From Firmicutes bacterium UBA4874 (GTDB lineage Bacteria > Bacillota > Clostridia > Caldicoprobacterales > DTU083): a stretch of 44,451 nt of DNA. Both the position numbers and the translations under genes were made by a program. The notes beneath the pieces were generated by a model. It saw nothing but the letters and a program-made list of their open reading frames with translations. It was not told the origin of the DNA and did not search any database. Positions within the stretch are counted from its first letter, which is position 1. The number at the start of each line of letters is the position of its first letter. Location of the stretch: assembly GCA_002399435.1 (NCBI GenBank), contig DHDO01000047.1, positions 1 through 44,451 of the forward strand, given 5' to 3'. Shown here piece by piece: positions 34,668-42,077 of the stretch.

Positions 34668-35564
34668 ATGAAGATAAAAAAGTCGAAGCTGACATCAAAG
34701 GAAAACAAATGGGGATATTTTTTCACGGCTCCGTGGATGCTGGGGTTTTTGGCCTTCTTCACCTATCCGTTGGTGTATTCGCTGATTCTTTCCTTCAGTA
34801 AGGTCAAGGATATCGTTTCTTATTCCCTGGACTTTGCAGGATGGACGAATTATGCCAACGCATTTTTCCAGGATACGGATTTTATTCCTCTGCTTCTGGA
34901 CACGCTGAAGGAGGTATTGATTAAAACACCTATCGTCGTTGTATTTTCCCTTTTTATTGCCATCTTGCTGAATCGGAAATTGAAGTTCAAGGGATTGTTC
35001 CGGGTGGCGTTTTTCCTGCCTGTTTTACTGGGTACCGGTGTTGTTATGGATACCATCACAGGGAACATTGCAAAGACGGCTTCTGAGCTTGCTGAAGAAG
35101 CGTACGAATCAATGGCGACTTCTGAAGAAGTGATCAGTCTCTCCGGGACACTGGTGGCAATCTTCGGATACCGCATCGCCTATTTCATGAGTAACCTGCT
35201 GACGCTTACAAAGGATATCTTCTGGATGTCCGGAATCCAGATCATTATCTTTCTCGGGGCCCTGCAGACCATACCGGAATCCTATTACGAGGCAGCTTAC
35301 TGCGACGGTGCCATGGAGTGGGAAAAGTTCTGGAAAATCACTCTGCCCCTGGTTACTCCGACCATACTGCTGAATACGGTATTTACGATAATCGATTTCT
35401 CCACCAATGCCGGAAATAAGGTGATAAAGTATACTCTGGATACCACATTCAAAGACTTTAATCTTGCTTACGGCAGCGCTTTGGGATGGATTTACTTTGT
35501 AATATCCGGAGTCATTGCCATCCTCGCTTTCATAATCCTAAGGCGTTTTACCAATTATGATTAG
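34668..35564 (+). CDS. Carbohydrate ABC transporter permease (MalF-type), second pair
   Basis: This 298-residue permease has about six membrane helices (first near 17-40, APWMLGFLAFFTYPLVYSLIL) and the EAA loop YYEAAYCDGAMEWEKFWKITLPL. Between the third and fourth helices is an extra acidic, Ser/Ala/Glu-rich stretch (about 135-155, SELAEEAYESMATSEE) that MalF-type permeases usually lack. The ATG at 34668 is likely; GGGAG lies about 12 bases upstream and a TTG at 34644 is an alternative. A small hairpin (CCTGCC/GGCAGG) lies in the gap before it. Confidence 0.9.
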   Translation: MKIKKSKLTSKENKWGYFFTAPWMLGFLAFFTYPLVYSLILSFSKVKDIVSYSLDFAGWTNYANAFFQDTDFIPLLLDTLKEVLIKTPIVVVFSLFIAILLNRKLKFKGLFRVAFFLPVLLGTGVVMDTITGNIAKTASELAEEAYESMATSEEVISLSGTLVAIFGYRIAYFMSNLLTLTKDIFWMSGIQIIIFLGALQTIPESYYEAAYCDGAMEWEKFWKITLPLVTPTILLNTVFTIIDFSTNAGNKVIKYTLDTTFKDFNLAYGSALGWIYFVISGVIAILAFIILRRFTNYD

Positions 35565-35575
35565 AAGACGGGACT

Positions 35576-35621
35576 CTGCAACAAAGGTCGCGGTATGAGT
35601 TCGTTGTGCAGCAGCCTTTTT
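35576..35621 (+). terminator. Weak hairpin with T tract between the last two permeases
   Basis: CTGCAAC pairs with GTTGTGCAG (one bulged T), followed by a few bases and TTTTT. The loop is large, about 20 bases. It may cause partial termination or mRNA processing inside the operon. Confidence 0.4.
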
Positions 35622-35661
35622 GCGGTGAAATCGAATAGGAAAAGAGGTCTGGAATCTATTG

Positions 35662-36597
35662 ATGAATCCAACAATAAGTGAAAATAGAAAAAAGCAGAGT
35701 AAAAGTTCCTTCCGCATGGATCATTTCCGGAAAGTATCCGGCAAACTTCTGATCAATCTTGTTATCTATGTATTGTTGATGGAGTTGGTTTTTGTTTTTC
35801 TGTATCCGCTGATCTATCTGATCTTCAATTCGCTCAAGTATGACTTTGAGTTGATTGATGCCAGCAAGGTGTGGGTGCTCACCAAGGTAAATACTGAGAA
35901 CTACAGTAAAGTATTCCAAAATATGGATTACTTCCATGCTCTTTTCAATACACTTACGGTGGTACTGGTCAGTACGGTGGGACATGTTCTTTCCTGCGGC
36001 CTGGCAGGTTACGGCTTCGCACGGTTTTCGTTCCGTGGCAAGGGGATCATGTTTGGAATTGCCATGCTGAGTTTGATCATTCCGCCGCAGGTGCTGATTA
36101 TGCCTCTCTATATCCAGTATTCCAAACTCAACTGGATGGGAACGTTCCTGCCGATTCTGATTCCCTGTTTTTTTGGCTTTGGGTTAAAGGGAGGGCTGCA
36201 TATCTTTCTGTTCCGGCAGTTTTTCAAAACCCTGCCGAAGTCCTACGAAGAGGCTGCAAAAATTGAGGGCTGCTCCATGCCGCGGATTTTTTTCAGCATT
36301 ATGCTTCCCATTGCAAAGACCACAATCCTGGTGGTATCGATTTTATCCGTCGTATGGCATTGGAATGATGCATTTGAGCCGGATACCTATTTGTCCAACT
36401 ATAACAGGATGCTGGTGCAGAGGATATCCGGGGTGGCCCAGTATGGGGTAAAAGTCACCACTGCGCTGGGAAATGAGATTAATCTGGACGCCATGGCGGC
36501 ATGTGTGTTGGCGATGCTGCCTTTGATGGTCATCTATTTTGTGTTCCAGAAGCAGTTTATGCAGGGAGTGGAAAACAGCGGGCTGGCAAATTTCTAA
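35662..36597 (+). CDS. Carbohydrate ABC transporter permease (MalG-type), second pair
   Basis: This 311-residue permease completes the second pair. It has about six membrane helices (first near 32-55), the GYGFARFSFRGKG segment, the EAA loop YEEAAKIEGCSMPRIFFSIMLPIAKT, and HWNDAFEPDTYL before the last helices, all typical of MalG proteins. The ATG at 35662 is chosen; AGAGG lies about 14 bases upstream. It is the last gene of the transporter cluster. No ATPase gene follows, so the transporter must borrow one from elsewhere. Confidence 0.9.
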   Translation: MNPTISENRKKQSKSSFRMDHFRKVSGKLLINLVIYVLLMELVFVFLYPLIYLIFNSLKYDFELIDASKVWVLTKVNTENYSKVFQNMDYFHALFNTLTVVLVSTVGHVLSCGLAGYGFARFSFRGKGIMFGIAMLSLIIPPQVLIMPLYIQYSKLNWMGTFLPILIPCFFGFGLKGGLHIFLFRQFFKTLPKSYEEAAKIEGCSMPRIFFSIMLPIAKTTILVVSILSVVWHWNDAFEPDTYLSNYNRMLVQRISGVAQYGVKVTTALGNEINLDAMAACVLAMLPLMVIYFVFQKQFMQGVENSGLANF

Positions 36598-36690
36598 AAA
36601 GAGCCGGAACTGCGAAGCCCTGACGTTTTTCAAAGATATGACAGGAATTCCTCCGATAAAATCAAAAAGAAATATGCCTGATCAAGAGAT

Positions 36691-36734
36691 ACCGATCCCC
36701 AACCTGTAGTACAATAGAGACAGGGGGGATCGGT
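36691..36734 (+). promoter_or_regulatory. Large perfect inverted repeat around a -10 box before the sulfatase maturase
   Basis: ACCGATCCCC (36691-36700) and GGGGATCGGT (36725-36734) are exact complements, and CCTGT (36703-36707) with ACAGG (36720-36724) extends the symmetry. The centre holds TACAAT (36710-36715), a fair -10 box, but no -35 box stands 17 bases upstream. The right arm contains the G-rich ribosome site of the gene at 36739. It may be an operator for an activator or repressor, or, if transcription begins upstream, a hairpin that hides the ribosome site. Confidence 0.6.
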
Positions 36735-36738
36735 TTTT

Positions 36739-37974
36739 ATGAACAAGCCATTTTCGTTACTGATCAAGCCAACATCGGCGGACTGTAATTTAAGATGTGA
36801 ATATTGCTTTTACCTGGAAAAGAGTGCATTGTATGCCCGGAGCAAAAAACACCGTATGTCGGATGAGGTTATGGAAAAAATGATTGAAGGATATCTGGCC
36901 ACGGTTCAGCCGGTCTATGCTTTCGGCTGGCAGGGAGGGGAGCCGACTTTGATGGGCCGGGAGTTCTTTGAAAAGGTTCTCTCCTGGCAGCAAAAATATG
37001 GAAAGGGCAAGACCATCGCCAACAGCCTGCAGACCAACGGTACTTTGCTGGACGACGATTTTGCCCGGTTTCTTGCAAAAAACCGGTTTTTGGTGGGAAT
37101 CAGCCTGGACGGGCCGGAAGAGATCCATAACCGGTATCGAAGGCGGGCGGACGGCTCCGGGACCTGGCAGGATGTCCGCAGGGGAATGCAATGTCTGGAA
37201 CGGAATCATGTTGAATTTAATGTGCTGACCCTGGTAAACGCGGGAAATGTGGGCAGAGGAAAGCAGATTTACCGGTTTCTTCGGGATCTTGGAGTACGAT
37301 ATCATCAATACATTCCCTGTGTGGAGCCGGATCCGGACGGCAGCCCCATGCCTTTTTCCATAACCGGGGAGCAGTGGGGACAGTTTCTGTGCGATGTATT
37401 TGATGAATGGATCCGGGAGGATGTCTATCGGGTATCGGTCCGAATGTTCGATGCTGTTTTGAACCACATGATAGACGGCAGCTATTCGGTGTGCCATATG
37501 GCCGGGAATTGCTGTCAGTATTTTGTTGTGGAGCATAACGGGGATGTCTATCCGTGTGATTTTTTTGTGGAGAAGGACAAAAGGATCGGAAATCTTGCGG
37601 ACCGTTCCTGGGAATCCATGCTGTCCGATCCCGGATATCTTGCGTTTGGGCGGCAAAAGGCACAGTGGAATAAACAATGCCGGGTGTGTGAATATCTGAC
37701 GTATTGCTCCGGCGACTGCCTGAAGCATCGCATTTATAACGGAAACCCGCCGGATCATATGAGCTGGCTGTGCAGCGGCTGGAAAGCTTTTTACAAGCAT
37801 ACCCTGCCGCAGCTGCGGGAGCTGGCGGAGACCTGCAGGAAGGATCCTGCCATGGCGGAAAAGTGGGAAGGCGCTCCCCAAAACGGGCTTTTTGTGGATG
37901 CCGGGCATGAGCGGAATGAACCCTGCTACTGCGGAAGCGGCAAAAAATATAAGAAATGTCACGGCGCCCACTGA
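36739..37974 (+). CDS. Anaerobic sulfatase-maturating radical SAM enzyme with SEC-C tail
   Basis: This 411-residue enzyme converts the active-site cysteine (or serine) of sulfatases into formylglycine. The radical SAM cluster is Cys16-x3-Cys20-x2-Cys23 (CNLRCEYC). FGWQGGEPTLMG, SLQTNGTLL and GISLDGPEEIHN match the Clostridium perfringens enzyme. The SPASM cysteines are in CHMAGNCCQYF, VYPCDFFVEKD, QCRVCEYLTYCSGDC and WLCSGW, enough for two auxiliary clusters. The last 20 residues are a SEC-C zinc motif (EPCYCGSGKKYKKCH), absent from the C. perfringens protein as I recall it. Two sulfatases with the target cysteine follow. It sits after a large inverted repeat that includes its ribosome site. 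Confidence 0.93.
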   Translation: MNKPFSLLIKPTSADCNLRCEYCFYLEKSALYARSKKHRMSDEVMEKMIEGYLATVQPVYAFGWQGGEPTLMGREFFEKVLSWQQKYGKGKTIANSLQTNGTLLDDDFARFLAKNRFLVGISLDGPEEIHNRYRRRADGSGTWQDVRRGMQCLERNHVEFNVLTLVNAGNVGRGKQIYRFLRDLGVRYHQYIPCVEPDPDGSPMPFSITGEQWGQFLCDVFDEWIREDVYRVSVRMFDAVLNHMIDGSYSVCHMAGNCCQYFVVEHNGDVYPCDFFVEKDKRIGNLADRSWESMLSDPGYLAFGRQKAQWNKQCRVCEYLTYCSGDCLKHRIYNGNPPDHMSWLCSGWKAFYKHTLPQLRELAETCRKDPAMAEKWEGAPQNGLFVDAGHERNEPCYCGSGKKYKKCHGAH

Positions 37975-37983
37975 TTCATCAAG

Positions 37984-38036
37984 AGGTATGTGCCAGCGAT
38001 GACCTGAACACTCAGCACATACTTCCTTTGTTTTGC
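37984..38036 (+). terminator. Probable terminator between the maturase and the first sulfatase
   Basis: AGGTATGTGC and GCACATACTT form a 10-bp stem with one G-U pair around a 21-base loop, followed by a T-rich stretch (TTCCTTTGTTTTG). Some read-through into the sulfatase is likely, since its ribosome site lies only about 30 bases on. Confidence 0.55.
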
Positions 38037-38075
38037 TATTTTACTGCCGTATCGCTTGAAGTGGAGGTTTTAACA

Positions 38076-39497
38076 ATGCATCAAAAAATGTCACATCCAA
38101 ATTTGATTTATATCTTTGCTGATCAGCTCCGCTACCAATCATGCGGATATGCCGGCGACACGAAAGCCGACACACCCAATATTGATCAGCTTGCAAAAGA
38201 AAGTCTGAACTTTTGCAATGCCGTATCCGGTCATCCGGTTTGCGCGCCTTATCGGGCTTCTCTGTTCACAGGGAAATACACCACCAGTACAGGGATGGTT
38301 ATCAATGAAATCCGGATGAATCCCAATCATAAGTGCATTGGTCACGTTTTGACGGAAAATGGTTACCAGACAGGCTATATCGGGAAATGGCATCTTTGGG
38401 CCGATGAACTGGGTAATCACTATGATCCGAAGAATTCCTATACGCCGCCGGGACCGGACCGGCTTGGATTTGACGGATTTTGGGCCGCCTATAACTTTCA
38501 CCATGAATACTATGATACCTATTATCATAAGGACAGTCCGGAAAAAATTACGATGAAGGGGTATGAGCCGGACGGGCAGGCGGAGCTGGCAATGAAATGG
38601 ATAAAAGAGAAATCTGCTTTCTCTGAACCGTTTGCTCTTTTTCTGTCGTTTGGAACGCCCCATGATCCATGGAACCGGGAAAATGTACCGGAAAAGTTTT
38701 ATGATCGGTTCAAGGACGTGGAGTTTTCCCTGCCGAAAAACTACAGGGAGGAAAATGATCCCCATGCGGATGGATGGGCCAGGCTTTCACAGGAGGAACG
38801 AAGCCATATTCCGGAATGGAAGAAGGTGTACTACGCCATGGCGTCCAACCTGGACTGGAACATCGGCAGAATATTGGATGCCGTGAACCAGGCAGGTATC
38901 CGGGATAATACCATTCTGGTTTTTACATCCGATCATGGAGAAATGTTTGGTGCCCATGGGAGAAGGGCAAAGAATATTTTTTATGAAGAGGCGGTCAGGG
39001 TTCCCTTTCTGATTCGATGGCCCGGGAAGGTTTCTGCCGGATATCGAAGCGATGCCTGCCTGAACACCCCGGATATTATGCCCACCCTGTTGTCCATGAT
39101 GAGCCTTCCGATCCCGGATGAAGTGGAGGGAATGGACTTAAGCCACTGTGCGTTGGGAAAGGAAGGGCCGGAACCCCAGGCAGCTCTCATGGAATGCACT
39201 GGTGCAACGGCAGCATGGGAGGATGGTCATGAATGGAGAGCCTTGCGCAGCAAGCGGTATACTTATGCGATATACCGGTCAGATGGAGAAGAGTTGCTGT
39301 TTGATGATATCCGGGATCCCTGGCAGATGACCAACCTTGCAAAGGACATAAACTATGCCGGCATACTTGATGGCTTTCGGAAGTTGTTGAAAGAGCGCAT
39401 GGAGAAGCTGAATGATACCTTTGCATCCTGCACCTGGTACAGGGATCACTGGACGAAAGACCGCAGGATCGTAAAAACGGCAACTCTTAATCCGTAA
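38076..39497 (+). CDS. Sulfatase, Cys-type (formylglycine-dependent)
   Basis: This 473-residue member of the alkaline phosphatase/sulfatase superfamily hydrolyses sulfate esters, presumably on sugars. The signature CAPYRASLFTGKY has Cys56 as the residue to be converted into formylglycine. The N-terminal metal site is IFADQLRYQSCG, where the usual DD or DQ pair appears as Asp-Gln; the second metal site is TSDHGEMFGAHG. GKWHLW and GTPHDPW contribute further active-site residues. There is no signal peptide, so it works inside the cell. The ATG at 38076 has GGAGG eight bases upstream; reading further upstream yields only unrelated residues. It is downstream of the maturase. Confidence 0.93.
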   Translation: MHQKMSHPNLIYIFADQLRYQSCGYAGDTKADTPNIDQLAKESLNFCNAVSGHPVCAPYRASLFTGKYTTSTGMVINEIRMNPNHKCIGHVLTENGYQTGYIGKWHLWADELGNHYDPKNSYTPPGPDRLGFDGFWAAYNFHHEYYDTYYHKDSPEKITMKGYEPDGQAELAMKWIKEKSAFSEPFALFLSFGTPHDPWNRENVPEKFYDRFKDVEFSLPKNYREENDPHADGWARLSQEERSHIPEWKKVYYAMASNLDWNIGRILDAVNQAGIRDNTILVFTSDHGEMFGAHGRRAKNIFYEEAVRVPFLIRWPGKVSAGYRSDACLNTPDIMPTLLSMMSLPIPDEVEGMDLSHCALGKEGPEPQAALMECTGATAAWEDGHEWRALRSKRYTYAIYRSDGEELLFDDIRDPWQMTNLAKDINYAGILDGFRKLLKERMEKLNDTFASCTWYRDHWTKDRRIVKTATLNP

Positions 39498-39510
39498 CAA
39501 GTGGACAGGC

Positions 39511-39546
39511 TCTGATTTTATATAATAAGTCTGATTTTATATAATA
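39511..39546. repeat. Tandem duplication of a 17-base element holding a -10 box
   Basis: TCTGATTTTATATAATA occurs at 39511-39527 and again at 39530-39546, a period of 19 bases, without mismatch. Each copy includes TATAAT. No good -35 box stands 16-18 bases before either. It lies upstream of the second sulfatase and may be a doubled promoter element. Confidence 0.7.
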
Positions 39547-39623
39547 GGGATAAACCGATCCGCTATGATAAGAGATGATAGGAGCGCCAGTAATCCTAAA
39601 TAATCAAAGGAGTGGAAACAAGC

Positions 39624-41141
39624 ATGTCCCCAAATATCATTATTGTTATGACAGATCAGCAAAGGGCTGATTTGCGAAAAGGAGCAGGATATTCCCTGGA
39701 TACCATGCCGTTTTTGGATTCCTGGGCCAGGGGCGGAGTGGATTTCGCCAGGGCTTATACACCCAACCCCACCTGTATGCCTGCCAGAGTCAGTATGTTA
39801 ACCGGGCGCTATCCGGAAAGCCATAGAGTACGCACCAATCACAACGCCCGGGATGCTTTCTATACGGCGGATTTGCTGGATGTATTGAAATCAATGGGCT
39901 ATGTGACTGCTTTGTGCGGGAAAAATCATTCCCATCGTAATCCGTCGGATTTTGACTTTCATGAAGTGAACGGTCATACCGGTATAGAAGATCATCGGAA
40001 GATTTCGGAAGCGGAGAGCAGACTGGATCAATATTTATCAGAATTACAGCATATGGAAGGACATCAGCCAGCCCCGGGAGGAATCACGGTGCAACAACCT
40101 TATCGCAATGTGACTTCCGCCTTGAAATTCATTGATCAATGCAAGGGAGACAGACCCTTTTTTCTTTGGCTGTCCTTTGCTGAGCCACATAACCCCTATC
40201 AGGTACCGGAGCCTTATTTCGATATGTTTCCTCCGGAATCCTTGCCGGAGCAGCAAACATCCACGGCAGATCTGGCGGACAAAGGACATCGCTTTATCTG
40301 GCTTCGCAGTATCTGGGAAAAGATCCTGGGCCCCGACATGGACAGCCGAATTCTGCGTGTCCGTTCGAATTACCATGGTATGCTCCGGTTGATTGACGAC
40401 CAGTTCAAACGTCTGGTCCACGGCCTGAACGAAAGAAACCTTGCGAAGAATACAATTATATTGTTCGTATCGGACCATGGCGATTTTGTCGGGGAATACG
40501 GGCTGATCCGTAAAGGGCCGGATCTGCCGGATGTGCTGACCCATATTCCGATGATATGGCGGGGGCCTGGAGTGATCCCTCAAGGAACGATAAAGAACCC
40601 TTTCGTCAATCTGGTAGACATATTGCCGACCATTTGTGATTTTCTCAGCGTGGAAACCCCTTTTGGAGTACAGGGAAAAAGCATTCTCCCATTGCTTCGA
40701 AACCGAAATATACCAGAAAAGGAATATCAGGCGGCCTATTCGGAAAACGGTTTCTCCGGACTCTATTGGACGGACAGGGACAAGCTGGATATTCTAACAG
40801 AAGGCGCGAGCAGGAATATGGAGACATTTGACTGTCTGAATACATGGACGCAATGTGGTCAGGTGCGAATGATCCGGAAAGGCGATTATAAAATGCAGGT
40901 TGATATGATGGGAAAAGGGTATTTATACCACCTGGCATCCGATCCGATGGAAATACGGAATCTATGGGATCATCCTGCATACATGGCGATCAAGGTGGAT
41001 CTTTTGACCGAGCTGACTGCTGCGATATTGAAAGCCTGTGACCCGCTCCCTGCACCGCATCACCGGTATCGCACCAAAATCCATCCCAAAGGGTACTGGT
41101 ATCAGGACTATGTGGCAGAGGATCCAGGGGTACGGGAATGA
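39624..41141 (+). CDS. Sulfatase, Cys-type, second enzyme
   Basis: This 505-residue sulfatase has the signature CMPARVSMLTGRYP with Cys51 as the formylglycine site. Its metal sites are IIVMTDQQRAD and FVSDHGDFVGEYG; the active-site LCGKNHSH and SFAEPHNPYQ segments are also present. Similarity to the preceding sulfatase is limited to these motifs, so the two probably act on different sulfate positions or residues. There is no signal peptide. AAGGAG lies 12 bases before the ATG at 39624; a GTG at 39612 overlaps it. It may have its own promoter in the duplicated element at 39511-39546. Confidence 0.93.
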   Translation: MSPNIIIVMTDQQRADLRKGAGYSLDTMPFLDSWARGGVDFARAYTPNPTCMPARVSMLTGRYPESHRVRTNHNARDAFYTADLLDVLKSMGYVTALCGKNHSHRNPSDFDFHEVNGHTGIEDHRKISEAESRLDQYLSELQHMEGHQPAPGGITVQQPYRNVTSALKFIDQCKGDRPFFLWLSFAEPHNPYQVPEPYFDMFPPESLPEQQTSTADLADKGHRFIWLRSIWEKILGPDMDSRILRVRSNYHGMLRLIDDQFKRLVHGLNERNLAKNTIILFVSDHGDFVGEYGLIRKGPDLPDVLTHIPMIWRGPGVIPQGTIKNPFVNLVDILPTICDFLSVETPFGVQGKSILPLLRNRNIPEKEYQAAYSENGFSGLYWTDRDKLDILTEGASRNMETFDCLNTWTQCGQVRMIRKGDYKMQVDMMGKGYLYHLASDPMEIRNLWDHPAYMAIKVDLLTELTAAILKACDPLPAPHHRYRTKIHPKGYWYQDYVAEDPGVRE

Positions 41142-41218
41142 CCAGAAATATAGAATTCTTTCCTTTTCTGCCTTAATTGTGGTAACATGGAATGGAAAAT
41201 AGAATGGGGGGGATTGCA

Positions 41219-42026
41219 ATGAGCCAGGAAATGAAGTCCATTCATCCCGACGCAGCACCTTCCGGGGGAAACGAAAAGACAGGAGCGGTGAAGACATCGC
41301 CGGCAGGCTCATTCCGTCCCTGATCGCTTTCGCATTGTTTGCCGCAGTCTATTTTGTTCCCTATCTGAACAAAGGCTACTCCTTTGATATGGGGCAATTG
41401 GGGCCGCGGGTGGGTCTGGCCGGCCCGGTTTTCTCTTTTGTGCTGGTATCTGCCGTTTCGGCATTGATTGCAACGGTTCTTGCCGCCGCCATGAGCGGGG
41501 TGTTTGTGAACACGGGCCGTGGGAGTAAGACCATGGCGGGAATCATTCTGACGCTGGTTACGGTGCTTTGTGCCGGACCTGTCCGATATTCCAACTATCT
41601 GCTGATGAAAGATATGGGATGGCTCAATACCGTTTTTGCCGTCATCGCTTCGACATGCTTTTCCGGTGCGGCGGTATGGGCAATGATATGTATGCGGCGT
41701 GATGAACCCATGTCGGTTACAGACAATTCCTTTGCCCAATCCATGTTGGCATTGTTTCTGATCCAGACGGCGCTTGTATATGGAAATTCCACCCCGCAGA
41801 TCCTTTATCTGACCCGGCCTGATATGTCCCCGATTTTGATGTTGCGTCAGATCAACATGGGCATGCAGACAATCGCAGATGCGGCCGACAAAAATCCTTG
41901 AACGGAGTAATCGATCTCTATGGATTCCTTGTTTCGTTGCCGCCAATGCTATTGTATCTCGCCGCAAATATCTTTTTGCCCAAAGATAAGATGATGGCGG
42001 TCATCAGTGCCGGCATGAAAAATTGA
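41219..42026 (+). pseudogene. MalG-like permease remnant broken by two -1 frameshifts
   Basis: An ATG at 41219 behind a G7 ribosome site opens only 34 codons before a TGA at 41321. A long membrane-protein frame, one base back, runs from about 41266 to a TGA at 41899. Another -1 shift continues to a TGA at 42024. Joined, the product has about 265 residues with six hydrophobic segments, ending in LVSLPPMLLYLAANIFLPK and SAGMKN, like the end of MalG permeases (compare the Leu-Pro-Pro and Ala-Gly-x-Lys endings). The EAA loop is missing. The shifts fall at GGGGGAAAC and at GACAAAAAT, both homopolymer runs, so missing bases in the read are a real possibility. Confidence 0.65.
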
Positions 42027-42077
42027 TTTTTTCTTCGCCAACCAGAGGTAAAGCGGGAAGGGAGCAATTGAGAAGCT

